A stretch of DNA of 64,000 bases, from the NCBI RefSeq assembly GCF_028009165.1, contig NC_079241.1, positions 2,604,001 through 2,668,000 on the forward strand, in the 5' to 3' direction. Position numbers and translations under genes: made by a program. Positions 55,141 through 64,000 of this stretch are shown piece by piece. The DNA is from Akanthomyces muscarius (lineage: Eukaryota; Ascomycota; Sordariomycetes; Hypocreales; Cordycipitaceae). How positions within the stretch are numbered: the first letter of the stretch is position 1; each line of letters starts with the position of its first letter. Below the pieces are notes generated by a model. The model saw nothing but the letters and a program-made list of their open reading frames with translations, had not been told where the DNA came from and ran no database searches.

Positions 55141-56973
55141 ATGGCGTCCGCCTTTGGCCACTACAATGGTGCCGGCGGCCAGAAGCGTGGCCAGTTCACA
55201 GTCACGGCGCTCGGCCGATGGTCGAGCATCAATAAGGCGCTTCCTGGTATGCTGTGTGGGATGTCTGTCCGTCGATGAGCAATCACAACTAACCTATGAC
55301 ACCCAGCCGTCGACACAATATCCGCCCTCCACATCTACGACTTTGACAATACCCGTACGTTTGCAAGTCCTTGCCTGCGTGACGATAGAATCTGACTCGG
55401 AAAATACACAGTCTTCAAAACCCCTCTTCCCAACAACACACTATGGACCGGCCCTACGATTGGCATGCTGTCCAAGCAGGACGCGTTCATCAACAGCGGC
55501 TGGTGGCACGATAACCGTATCCTTGGTGCGACGGGCCGCGGCATCGAACAAGAGGAGCCCCGCGCCTGGGAAGGCTTCTGGAATGAGAAAATCGTCGACC
55601 TTGTGCGCCTCAGCATGAAGCAGCCCGATGCGCTGTGCGTGCTGCTCACCGGCCGCGGCGAGCAACGCTTCGCCGACCTGCTGCGCCGCATCGCTGCCAG
55701 CAAGCACCTCGATTTTGACATGCTCTGCCTCAAGCCGCAGGTCGGCCCCGACCACCAGAAGTTCGCCAGCACCATGAAGTTTAAGCAGGAGCTGCTCACC
55801 GAGATCATGGAGACGTACAAGCATGCCAACGAGATCCGCATCTACGAAGACCGCCCAGCGCACACGCAGGGCTTTCGCGACTTTCTCGAGGATTACAACA
55901 AAGCGCAGCGCATCCAGCCCACACGCGGCCCCATCCAGGCCGAAGTCGTCCAGGTCAACGACACGCAGACGGCGCTGGACCCCGTCGTCGAGGTGGCGCA
56001 GGTGCAGCGCATGATTAACGAGCACAACGAGGCAATGTCCAAACAGCCCCTCCACCTGCGGCCCAATGCGCTGCGCATCAAAAAGACAGTCTTCTTTACA
56101 AGTTATATCATTGAGCCGGAAGACTCCAAGAAGCTGCTGGAGCTGATGCCCATCCCGAAAAAGGCGACGTCAGGCGACGCAACCCGCTTCCACGGCAACA
56201 ACATCATTATTGTCCCGCGACCGTGCCCTAAGCCCATTCTCGCCAAGGTGGGCGGCCTCGGCAACAAGCTGACCTGGCAGGTCACCGGCACCGCTTGCCA
56301 CTACAACAGCATCTGGGCGGCGTGCGTGCAGCCGGTGCCGCCTACGGCCGTCTACCACAGCGACAACAAGGTCCCGCTCGTGGTGCTGGCCCTCAAAAAG
56401 GGCGCGCGACCTGCCGACGCGGGCAAAATAAACACTTGGTCCGCGCTGCCGCCCGAGAAGCGCTTCACCTTTACGACAACGGTCGGCGAAAAGGCCGTGC
56501 TGCGAGTCGAGGCTGACGACCCGCGGGAAGACGAGTACGAGAGCCTATTTGCGAACAAAATCCAGAACAACAACAACAACAACCACAACGGCAAAAATAA
56601 CGGCAGCAATAAGCGGAAGCACAATGGTGACGACTGGAATCCCCCAAGACAGCCTGCTGCCGACGCGGCGGCTGCCGCGGCTAGAGGCGGCGGTGGCAGC
56701 GGCGGCGGTGGTGGTAGAGGAGGACGCGGAGGCAGAGGCGGCCAGGCATCCGGGCGAGGACGTGGCGGCGGCGGCGGAAAGGGCAAGGGCAAGGGAAAGG
56801 GAGGCTTCGCACACTACCGCTCCCTCGACGATGTAGGCAAAAACGCCCCCTCCGAGGTCAACTATGACGACGCGCACCCGCCGGCCAACGCACCAACGGG
56901 TCCGCGCGGCGGCAAGAGCGGACCGGGGGGCGGCGGCGGCAACCAAGTGAATGATTTACAAAGCTATTATTGA
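55141..56973 (+). CDS. HAD-domain 'Swiss Army Knife' RNA-repair-like protein
   Basis: The HAD_SAK family is predicted to be phosphatases related to RNA end repair. I read exons 55141-55246, 55307-55354 and 55412-56973 (571 residues), introns of 60 and 57 bases with GT-AG ends. HAD motif I (IYDFDNTLFKTP) is split by intron 2, with nucleophile Asp and general-acid Asp both present. Motif II is LLTGRG and the acidic motif is RIYEDRPAH. A second conserved domain covers about 280-430 (RIKKTVFFTSYII, VTGTACHYNSIWAACVQPV). The tail has Asn and Gly/Arg/Lys repeats (RGG type), typical of RNA binding. An in-frame ATG at 55090 would add 17 residues resembling a targeting peptide; I chose 55141 for its better start context. 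The exact substrate is unknown. Confidence 0.88.
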
Positions 56974-57421
56974 GCGCATTGTGGACGGCGCGCTCGAGGA
57001 GATGTATACCTGCCTGTGAAGCAGGAAACACGCAGAGCGGAGAATATGCATGTGATATCCCCCCCATTAGTATTATATATGTCTGCGAAGAAGAAGAAAA
57101 AAAAAAGGGGGACCAAATGATTGTTGTTTTCGCTGTGATTACGGAGAGAAAAAGCTTACAAGAGGGTCATATATCCTACTTTTTTTCCTTTCCATGTTTG
57201 GCGTTTATTGGACGATATATATGTTAGCTTCATAGCATGTACCCTCACGGACAGAGACAGAAATAGCCTTCATATGACGGCGTGGAAGAGCCCGTAATGA
57301 CTTTTCCCTGTACCCGATGGAGACTTTGATGACACAGTGTAGCGTTGATGCTGTAAATTGTATATTCCTTGGTATTTCCTGCCTTTTATATTCCACAAGA
57401 CCTCCTTTTCCTTTCCATATT
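56974..57421. other. Convergent 3' flanks of SAK-HAD and eIF2B-epsilon
   Basis: 448 bases of A/T-rich 3' flanking sequence. No gene was seen. Confidence 0.65.
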
Positions 57422-59712
57422 TTAGTACTCATCATCATCATCATCGTCATCGCTGTCTTCGTCATCTTCCTCCTCTGCATTCTCCAACCACTCCACCAGC
57501 ACCCTGCACTTATCTCTGAGCGCCGTCATACCCTCCCCGTCAGCTGCGCGGTCGTCCTCCCACCACTCCAGGATGCCGTCTTCCTCAAGGACATCCAGCG
57601 CGTACAGTTGCTGCATGAGCGCCGCCAGCACCGTGCCGGCCTTGGCGGCGTCGACGCCGCCCGCACCGACGCTCGTTGTTGCCACCTCGCACAGCGCGGT
57701 CTGCGTGGCCAGGATGAAGGCGACCTGCTCTGTCTCGCCGCCGCCGACGCCAACCTCGTCGACAAACTTGACGGCGCCGCCGCGTGCCGTGAGGGCCGTC
57801 TCGGCTGCCTTGCTCGGCTCCAGTGGGCTGCCGTGCTCGCCCGGCACGACGAGCTCGGCGGCGCGGCGCGCAAAGGCCGTCGCCACGGCGCGGCGCATCA
57901 TGTCGTCGGACGCATTGTTGGCGAGGCGCAGGCCCATGAACTCGAGCTTGGCCGAGTCAAAGTCGCCCGAGTCGGCGCGCAGCGCGTCGAGCAGGCCGTG
58001 GACGGCGTCGGCGTGGAACGATTCCTTGCCGGCGGCCTCTGGGTCGGGCTCTTCGCCAAACGCGGCCTCGCTGCCGTCGCTCGAGTACACTTCGGAGGCG
58101 AGCGTCGAGATGGAGGACGTGGAGACGTTGAAGCCTGCCATGGAGTAGATGAGCGACTGCTGCAGGCGTACGGGGTCGTGATCCTCGAGCTCGTCGATTT
58201 CCGGGTCGTCAAAGGCGGCACCGATGCCACTGGCACCGACAAGGGCGGCGTCCGAGGCGACAGACTTGCCGAGAGGTGAGAGCGTAGATATGACGGTGTT
58301 TTCGGCGACGTTGACGCTGTCGCCAATTTGCACACCAAAGGAGAGGAGAGCGCCGGGGGAGATAATAGCGCTCTTGCCGACTTTGGTGTTGTCGGCTAGA
58401 ATGGCTCGGGAGATGGTCGCGTTCTCGTCGATTGACACTTCATTCCACACGAACGAGTCTGTGAGGACGACGCCCGCGCCAATGACGCAATCGCTGCCAA
58501 TGATACAGTTGGTAATGGTGGTGCCCGCGCCGATGCTGGTGTTGGCGCCAATGATGGAATGACGCAAACGCGCGCTCGAGGCGTGGCACGCGCTCTGCTC
58601 AATGACGACGTTGTTGGAGTGTGTGTGATACGTGGATGTCGGGGAGAGATTGTTCTCGGGGATAAAGGGAAACGTCCAGCGGCCGAGGACGTCGCGGCTG
58701 ACGGAGTCGTACATTTGCAGGTTGCTGGCGCGGGCCGCGTAGCCGTCCTCGACAATGTGCGCGTAGATCATCTTGCCGTTGAGCTCCCAGTCTTTGAGGA
58801 CGCCGTGCAGGAAGTTGCGGCGCGGCAGCTCGTAGTCGAAGCTCTCGGACCACAGCGCGAGCACCTCGGGCGTGCAGATATCCACCTGCGCGTCAATCAG
58901 GTCGGCGCGGACGTCAAAGTCGGCCGACAGCTCGTCGGGGATGGCCGGGTCGAGCAGGGCGTAGTGGTCGCCGCCGAGCGGGCTCATCTCGTCGTAGTGC
59001 AGGCAGCGCTGGGTCCTGTTGTCGACGACGAAGACGGGCGTGATGCCGTTGATCTTTGTGCGGTGCGCGTCGTGGCCGCCGCTACGCAGCACGCAGGTCA
59101 TGATGTTGAAGGCGCTCTCCTCGCGGCGCTTGCGGTGTGCGGCGAGCACGTCGTCGAGCAGAATATTGGACACGAGGTCGCCGTGGACCAGGATGAAGTC
59201 GCCGTCGATGAGGGAGCGGGTGTCGAGGTCGCGCAGCACGTCGCCGGCGGAGCGGGCGTCGGCCACGCGGATAAACTGGATGAGGGAGAAGGGGGAAGAT
59301 TTGGAGGCCGTGGACCACCGCGAGCGATGAATGTGCTCCTCGACAGCGTCGGTATTGGCGCCGCAGTAGAGGTAGACTTCGTTGACACCGTTCATGGCCA
59401 GGAACTCGAGGGTATATTCGATGAGCGGCGTGTTGCCCAGTGGCAAAAGGCACTGCACGTTGTTAGCTTGGTAGGCAATGGGGGGTTTCTTGACATCGTA
59501 CTCGTGGCTTGTCGACTGTGAATGGTTTGAATCTGTCTTGAAACGAGTCGGCGAGAATCTAAAGGCATTTGGTCAGCCGAGCTCTGGTACCCCGCGGCAG
59601 GAGCCTGTCTTACCACCGCCTGCAAGACATCCTCGCCTTTGCTTTCGGCACCAGACTTGGCTGGCTTCTTGCCCTTGCCTGAGCTGGCGCTATTCTTTCC
59701 CTTGTGCGACAT
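57422..59712 (-). CDS. gcd6: eIF2B-epsilon, catalytic guanine-exchange subunit
   Basis: eIF2B-epsilon recharges eIF2 with GTP and is the target of stress control of translation. I read exons 59712-59614, 59558-59502 and 59452-57422 (728 residues), introns of 55 and 49 bases. The short exon 2 supplies ILADSFQDRFKPFTVDKPR, and exon 3 opens with CLLPLGNTPLIEYTLEFLA, the conserved nucleotidyltransferase-like start. The pyrophosphorylase-like domain spans to about residue 330 (ILVHGDLVSNILLDDVL). Left-handed helix hexapeptide repeats follow (IIGANTSIGAGTTITNCIIG). The C-terminal W2/HEAT domain, about 560-720, carries acidic/aromatic motifs (ILEWWEDDRAADGEGM) and ends in a run of Asp/Glu. Long frames on the opposite strand are shadows of the GC-rich code. 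Confidence 0.95.
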
Positions 59713-61029
59713 GATTGCGCGAGAAAAAAGGTGGCGGGGGGTGCGAGGCAATGCGCGGCCGAAAGTCGAAGATGAAGCTTTCGAGAGTGGGCTGTGACTC
59801 AAAACTCCATCACGTTTTAGTGGATTCGTCGAGTTACACGGGCGGCGCGAGTAATCTGTACAAACGGCAATATTGAAACGAGTACAGAGCTTGCCGAAAC
59901 CCTCGAAAAAGCAATCGAAGGCCTGTTCTCATTTTCGGCTACCTGACAGAAATAATACCTTCATCTGGAAAATAGTTTCATGATTCAATTTTGTGGCGCG
60001 CATGTAAAACAGCGTCCACTGGAAACGCCGATGTTTGCCACCAGTGTGTGTCAATCAATAGGTAGGCAGGTAGGTAGGTGCTGCTTTGCTGTTTCCAACT
60101 AGCTACGTACCTAACGAATAAATCGATAAATTTCTTGTAGCCCAGAAAGCGGATAGACAGATTACAATTTTAGAGTCTGGCTCGTTATTCCGAGTAATTT
60201 GTGACCTCCAGCACGCTAGCATTTCACGGCACTTTGTAGCTTGGCATAAATGCTTTTTCTCACCCAGCTTCTTTTTTTTTCTTTTTGAAGAAATAACTTG
60301 CATCTTCAAATACAAAACATGGATTTATACGTTATTTTGGATTGAAGCAGGATACTCGTGCAATTCGCAGTGTTCGCCAGCGGCCGGCTCGTGAAGCGCT
60401 GGTTTCCGATTGGCCACAGCGCCATAACACCCATTTTTATCAGCAATCTACCTTTTTGCTGATGGATTCACCTCTTGGATACAACAACTACTAACACGGA
60501 CAACACCTCCGCAGCACCCCAATCAGCCTTACGATGCCCATCGTGACCTGTCAACACACAAGAGCCCCAGGTTCTTGCCACGCCTGCCACCAAATTTTTT
60601 CCCGTCGCTCGCATCAACAGACGATGCATCTGCCGAGGGGGGGCTGGCAAGTCTGACTTCACATCATTGAAGAGGAGCCATGCAGTGACGGAGGGGTGCG
60701 TCCGGCCCGTAATAAGCCAATTAGACGCTTAATCTCCAACCATCAGTGACCAACCATGACGTGCGGAGCCGTTGTCCGGACAGGCAACATGGTGCAAAGC
60801 CTGTTCCCCCGCCCTGCGCTGGTTCGAGCTGGGCGGATGCTTTTACTGCAAGCTACGCCTGACTGCAACGCCGGGATCAAGCCTCCCTTGTCCGGCCGGC
60901 GCGCCATGCAAGGACTCGAGGCCCGTTGTAAAGCTGATCGGCAACTTGCATCCGTGTGTGGTGTGCCTGGCGTATGGTCACCAACTCTCGCGTCTACCAT
61001 TTCCTCCAGACCCCAATTATGCTTCAACA
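59713..61029. other. Intergenic upstream of eIF2B-epsilon and Zn2Cys6 gene
   Basis: 1.3 kb between divergent genes. It contains a GGTAGGCAGGTAGGTAGGTG run near 60061. Open frames around 60756-61202 overlap the Zn2Cys6 gene in other frames and are shadows. Confidence 0.55.
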
Positions 61030-61613
61030 ATGAGCTCTGGAAGCCATACCAGGACGCTTTTGCCAGCTGGCCCGACAGCATACCCTTTTGCATTTTCCCA
61101 AGGTTCACTGAGCACGTCGCTGCGGGAAAGGAGGAAGCCTGTGCTGGCAGCATGCGATCGTTGCAAGCAGCACAAAGTGAGGGTACAAAATCCCTTCGTT
61201 GAACTCTCGGCAGTTTCATTCATTTGCGGCGCGAGAATCTGCATTCATCTAACTTTGCTCACGATTTGTGCTAGTGCGACGGTGCCCGGCCCAAGTGTGA
61301 GCGTTGCTCAACCCGTGCTCTAGAATGCACCTACAGACCAGCGCCAGTCGATCTGAAGTATAATAATGCGGCGCTCAAGGGCCGTGTTGACACCCATGAG
61401 GAGCTGATAGAATTAATGAGAGCTCGATCCGAGAAGGAGGCCTTTGAAATCGTCCGCCGCATCCGCGCTGGCGCCGACGTGGGCTCTTTGGTGCAGCAGA
61501 TCCGCGATGGCGATCTGCTGCTGCATGTCAATCTGGAACCCGCGGACTGGCGCTGTGCGGGACTGCCAGGGCTTGACGAGATGATTAGTTGTCTCCGCGC
61601 GCTGCCAGGGTAA
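61030..61613 (+). CDS. Short Zn2Cys6 transcription-factor-like protein, possibly truncated
   Basis: I read exons 61030-61182 and 61275-61613 (163 residues), joined by a 92-base GT-AG intron that falls inside the zinc cluster. The spliced product gives ACDRCKQHKVR then CDGARPKCERC and a final CTYRP, which holds the six Cys of the Gal4-type binuclear zinc cluster with normal spacing. A helix follows (EELIELMRARSEKEAFEIVR, then DGDLLLHVNLEPADW), the usual linker of this group. The frame stops at 61613, whereas most family members run 400-700 residues with a middle homology region. No continuation was found in the next kilobase, even allowing for a GTAAAT donor at the stop. It may be a truncated relic or a short DNA-binding-only protein. 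Confidence 0.7.
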
Positions 61614-62686
61614 ATATCACCAACTTGAGAAGCCCGGAGATATGGGAAATGGAAATGGGTGCTCACTGCTATCCTGCGGGACCGGTCCTGCTACCCTGCT
61701 ACGATATAGATGGTTCGGATGGCAGCGACTCGCAGTAATTTGAACGGGCGGTCGGGGTTGTGCGGCCGATGAAGCTATTCGAGCAGTACCAGGCACTGCC
61801 GACGCAAACGATGAGATGCGCGCTTGCTGCTCCATCATAATGATCTATCTGCAACTCGGACGCGTAAGTTGAGAACTCTTGCGTGTTCTTGATGATACCA
61901 CGCTTACCCAAAGCCCAAAGCGTGGACCCTTTGAAGCCATAATAAGCTAGCATAGGAATAATACTCTGTTATCAAGCAAGGTTCGCCGCTCCAGGGTTTG
62001 AACAACAACACAGAATCGAGTACGAAGGGGTATGCGCTATACCGCTTCACATTTTGACCATGCGCTTCCTATCAGCCATCGTCGCAGCCCTCACTTCAAA
62101 CAAGAGCCAATTGAAGTGATACATGCCTTCTTGTACGGCCTCCTAGACATTGAAATATAGACATTGAAGCCTATGCTGGGATTTCCGAGGCGTTCAGCTA
62201 CCACCCTAGAAAGGTGTAGAAGCTTGCTTCACCAGGCATTATGGGATTAAAGTTGCAATATGAAGCGCCGTCATGCACGATCGACATCCCTTTGCAATCG
62301 ATTCCCTGTCGCTGTTCATTCCCTATGGCGACGAACCTGTCACAGAGACGGAACCCAGCTAGATACTCACTTCCACACGGGTCGAAAATGCTACCGTGGC
62401 CCGAATCGATCCCAGTTTCACCTTTACGTTGTAGAATTGAACACACCGCTCTGTTGGCACGTACACCAGCATCAGTGCACCAAGTAAGGTGTGATAAGAG
62501 TTAGCCTCTTGGTCCGTCCAAGCCGAAGCCGTAGCAGCCCAGGTGGGAATAACCCACCATCAACTGAATGAAGCGGCGGCAGTAAGAAACATCAATATTT
62601 CATCAGATTGACTGTGATCCAATCGTCTCTACATGACCTCCAAATAATGAACAATTTCGAGGAGGAAAAGTCATGTCAGCAGTTCA
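61614..62686. other. Intergenic between Zn2Cys6 and CDC27-like genes
   Basis: 1.07 kb. Minus-strand frames at 61699-61953 and 62198-62446 (the second with several Cys) have no recognisable domain or signal peptide and equally long frames lie on the opposite strand, so I do not call them. Confidence 0.5.
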
Positions 62687-64000
62687 CTACGTATTCCACG
62701 GAGTGATCTTACGTTTGTTTGTTGGAGTCCCTAAGCGAGATAGAGCATCTTTGATGACTCTGCTCTATCGAAGTGTTAGCCTCAAAACGCAGCTATTATA
62801 AGAGAACAGGCGAGAAGGATTTTCAAAGCCCTTACATGAGGACGAAGACTCAAAGCGACAGTAAAGCGTTGCAGCACTTCATTGAGGTCTGACCCTCCCG
62901 CGGCTACGACAGCCTTGCCAATCAAAAAGTGTATTTCGGCGTTATCCGGCGCCATCGCTAGGGCGGTATTCAGCTCTTCGGCAGCGTCTTCCGGCTCACC
63001 CATCCTGAGGAGGAGCTTTGCGGTTTGCACCTTGGTAAAGACGGCGAGTCTCTTGGAAGTGTGCCCCTGCGCCGCGCGCCGGATGAACTTGAGCCCTAGC
63101 TCAGGGGTGCCCAGGTCGTCGCAGACCTTTTACACCATGCATGTTAGTACTGAGTGAAATATTGAAGGAAGATAGAGAATGGATACAATACCCTCGCAAT
63201 ATTGGTCAGCACTGCTACGTTATCAGGATTGACCTTTTGTGCCGTGAGGTAGTAGCGCAGCGCCCGCTGCGGCGCGCCGAGCCGCTCTTGCACGCGGCCG
63301 AGCCCAGCCCAGGCATTATAATGCCGTGCATCGATACGTAGTGCCTGCCGAAAGGCCATATTCGCTTCGTTATACTCCTCACAATCGTGATACTCGTGCC
63401 CGAGGTTTGAGTACGCGTGGGCGAGCTGCGGCTGCAGCTGTGTGGCCCGCAGAAAGGCCGCGAGCGCATTCTCCCGACGTTTGAGAAGCGAAAAGACGCA
63501 GCCGACGGTGCACCACGCCTGCGGAGATAGGTAATGCGTCTCGACAAGTTCGTGGGCCTGGTATGAGAGCTTCACGTCGTCCTCGAGGTGCCACAACACG
63601 GCGGCGTACACCTCGAGGTCCTCCGTCCATGAGGGACAGGCTGTGCGCAGGGCTTGGAAGCTGGCTTTGGCGTCCACATAGGCTATCATCTCGTAGTGCG
63701 CCCGTCCCGTCTTGGCGAACACCCACGGAGTGGCCTGCTGCGTAACGGGGAGGGTGGCGAGGGCGTCAAGACATGCGCGGGGCTGGAAGCGCTTTAAGTT
63801 ATAGTATGCGGTGCCTAGCGTGAGAAACGTGCCATAGAGAGCGGTTGAACTCTCGGTATGGAGCACAGCAGGACGCGAGGGTTTCTTCGGACTAGGTGCC
63901 ACCACTTTGGCTTTTCCTGTCTTGGTATCTTGTTTGGCTCTCGGAGTCGAAGCGGTCGGCTGGTTTTCGCGAAGCGGCTGGCGGGACTTCGGCTCGAGCA
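62687..64000 (-). CDS. cdc27: Partial CDC27/APC3-like TPR protein, runs off window
   Basis: The C-terminal part of a CDC27 (BimA/Nuc2) homologue, the scaffold TPR subunit of the anaphase-promoting complex that binds CDC20/CDH1. The frame is open to the window edge at 64000, so the N-terminus is missing. I read exons from 64000 to 63192, 63126-62836 and 62764-62687, with introns of 65 bases (TACTAAC branch) and 71 bases (GGCTAACA). Conserved blocks include FLTLGTAYYNLKRFQPRACL, PQAWCTVGCVFSLLKRRENA, RHYNAWAGLGRVQERLG and the C-terminal VIKDALSRLG. Several positions differ from the family norm: LGHEYHDCEEYNEANMAF in a repeat that is usually highly conserved, and NPDNVAVLTNIARV. This suggests a divergent second copy rather than the standard essential gene. 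Confidence 0.85.

Noticed and set aside
57317..59521. Two plus-strand frames of 320 codons each
   Set aside because: Both are antisense to eIF2B-epsilon, whose domains are unmistakable; the GC-rich third positions keep the opposite frame open.
61699..61953. 84-codon minus-strand frame
   Set aside because: No recognisable domain and no supporting splice structure.
62198..62482. Cys-containing minus-strand frame resembling a small secreted protein
   Set aside because: No signal peptide or start exon could be joined in phase, and the opposite strand is equally open.

Overview
This window looks like a chromosome segment of a filamentous ascomycete, most likely a Sordariomycete of the order Hypocreales. 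The evidence is short GT-AG introns of about 50-130 bases with CTAAC/CTGAC-type branch sites, G/C-rich third codon positions, monocistronic genes on both strands, and family members typical of that group: a BLI-3 protein, a grainyhead/CSP-2 factor, a killer-toxin-like GH18 chitinase, a DUF7136-type secreted protein and an HPC2 HIR subunit. Genus was not determined. No transposon, CRISPR array or prokaryotic feature was seen. All splice structures were worked out by eye from sequence and have not been tested against transcripts.

Layout. 0.5-16.8 kb is a dense conserved block: RRP14/SURF6, VPS74/GOLPH3, a two-helix membrane protein of unknown function, mitochondrial IF2, TSR3, a GGA clathrin adaptor and HPC2. 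16.9-21.4 kb is gene-poor, with G-rich low-complexity DNA and one interrupted tRNA-Ser gene. 21.4-28.9 kb holds bli-3, an MCT-type transporter, eIF2A and RPAP1. 29-43 kb is accessory in character: a second interrupted tRNA-Ser gene, a secreted DUF7136-like protein, a 1486-residue LysM/GH18 chitinase, a broken metallophosphoesterase and an MFS drug-transporter-like gene, separated by long empty stretches. 43.2-49.1 kb is almost 6 kb without a supported gene, upstream of the grainyhead factor. 53.7-59.7 kb holds a GNAT acetyltransferase, a HAD 'Swiss Army Knife' RNA-repair-like protein and eIF2B-epsilon. The right edge has a very short Zn2Cys6 protein and a partial, divergent CDC27-like TPR gene running off the window.

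Functions. Many of the housekeeping genes serve ribosome assembly or translation initiation (RRP14, TSR3, mitochondrial IF2, eIF2A, eIF2B-epsilon) or Golgi and endosome sorting (VPS74, GGA). They are separate transcription units, and no operon-like logic is implied.

The most striking observation is a pair of dispersed minus-strand tRNA-Ser(AGA) genes (20205-20338 and 29371-29505). Each is interrupted in the D-loop by a 53/54-base insert with all the marks of a spliceosomal intron: a GTAAGT start, a CTAAT or CTAAC branch site, and a TAG or CAG end. Removing the insert leaves an ordinary 81-base tRNA-Ser in both, and a paired base change in the variable arm between the copies argues that both are functional. 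This differs from the usual eukaryotic tRNA intron next to the anticodon, and it would hide the genes from standard tRNA finders.
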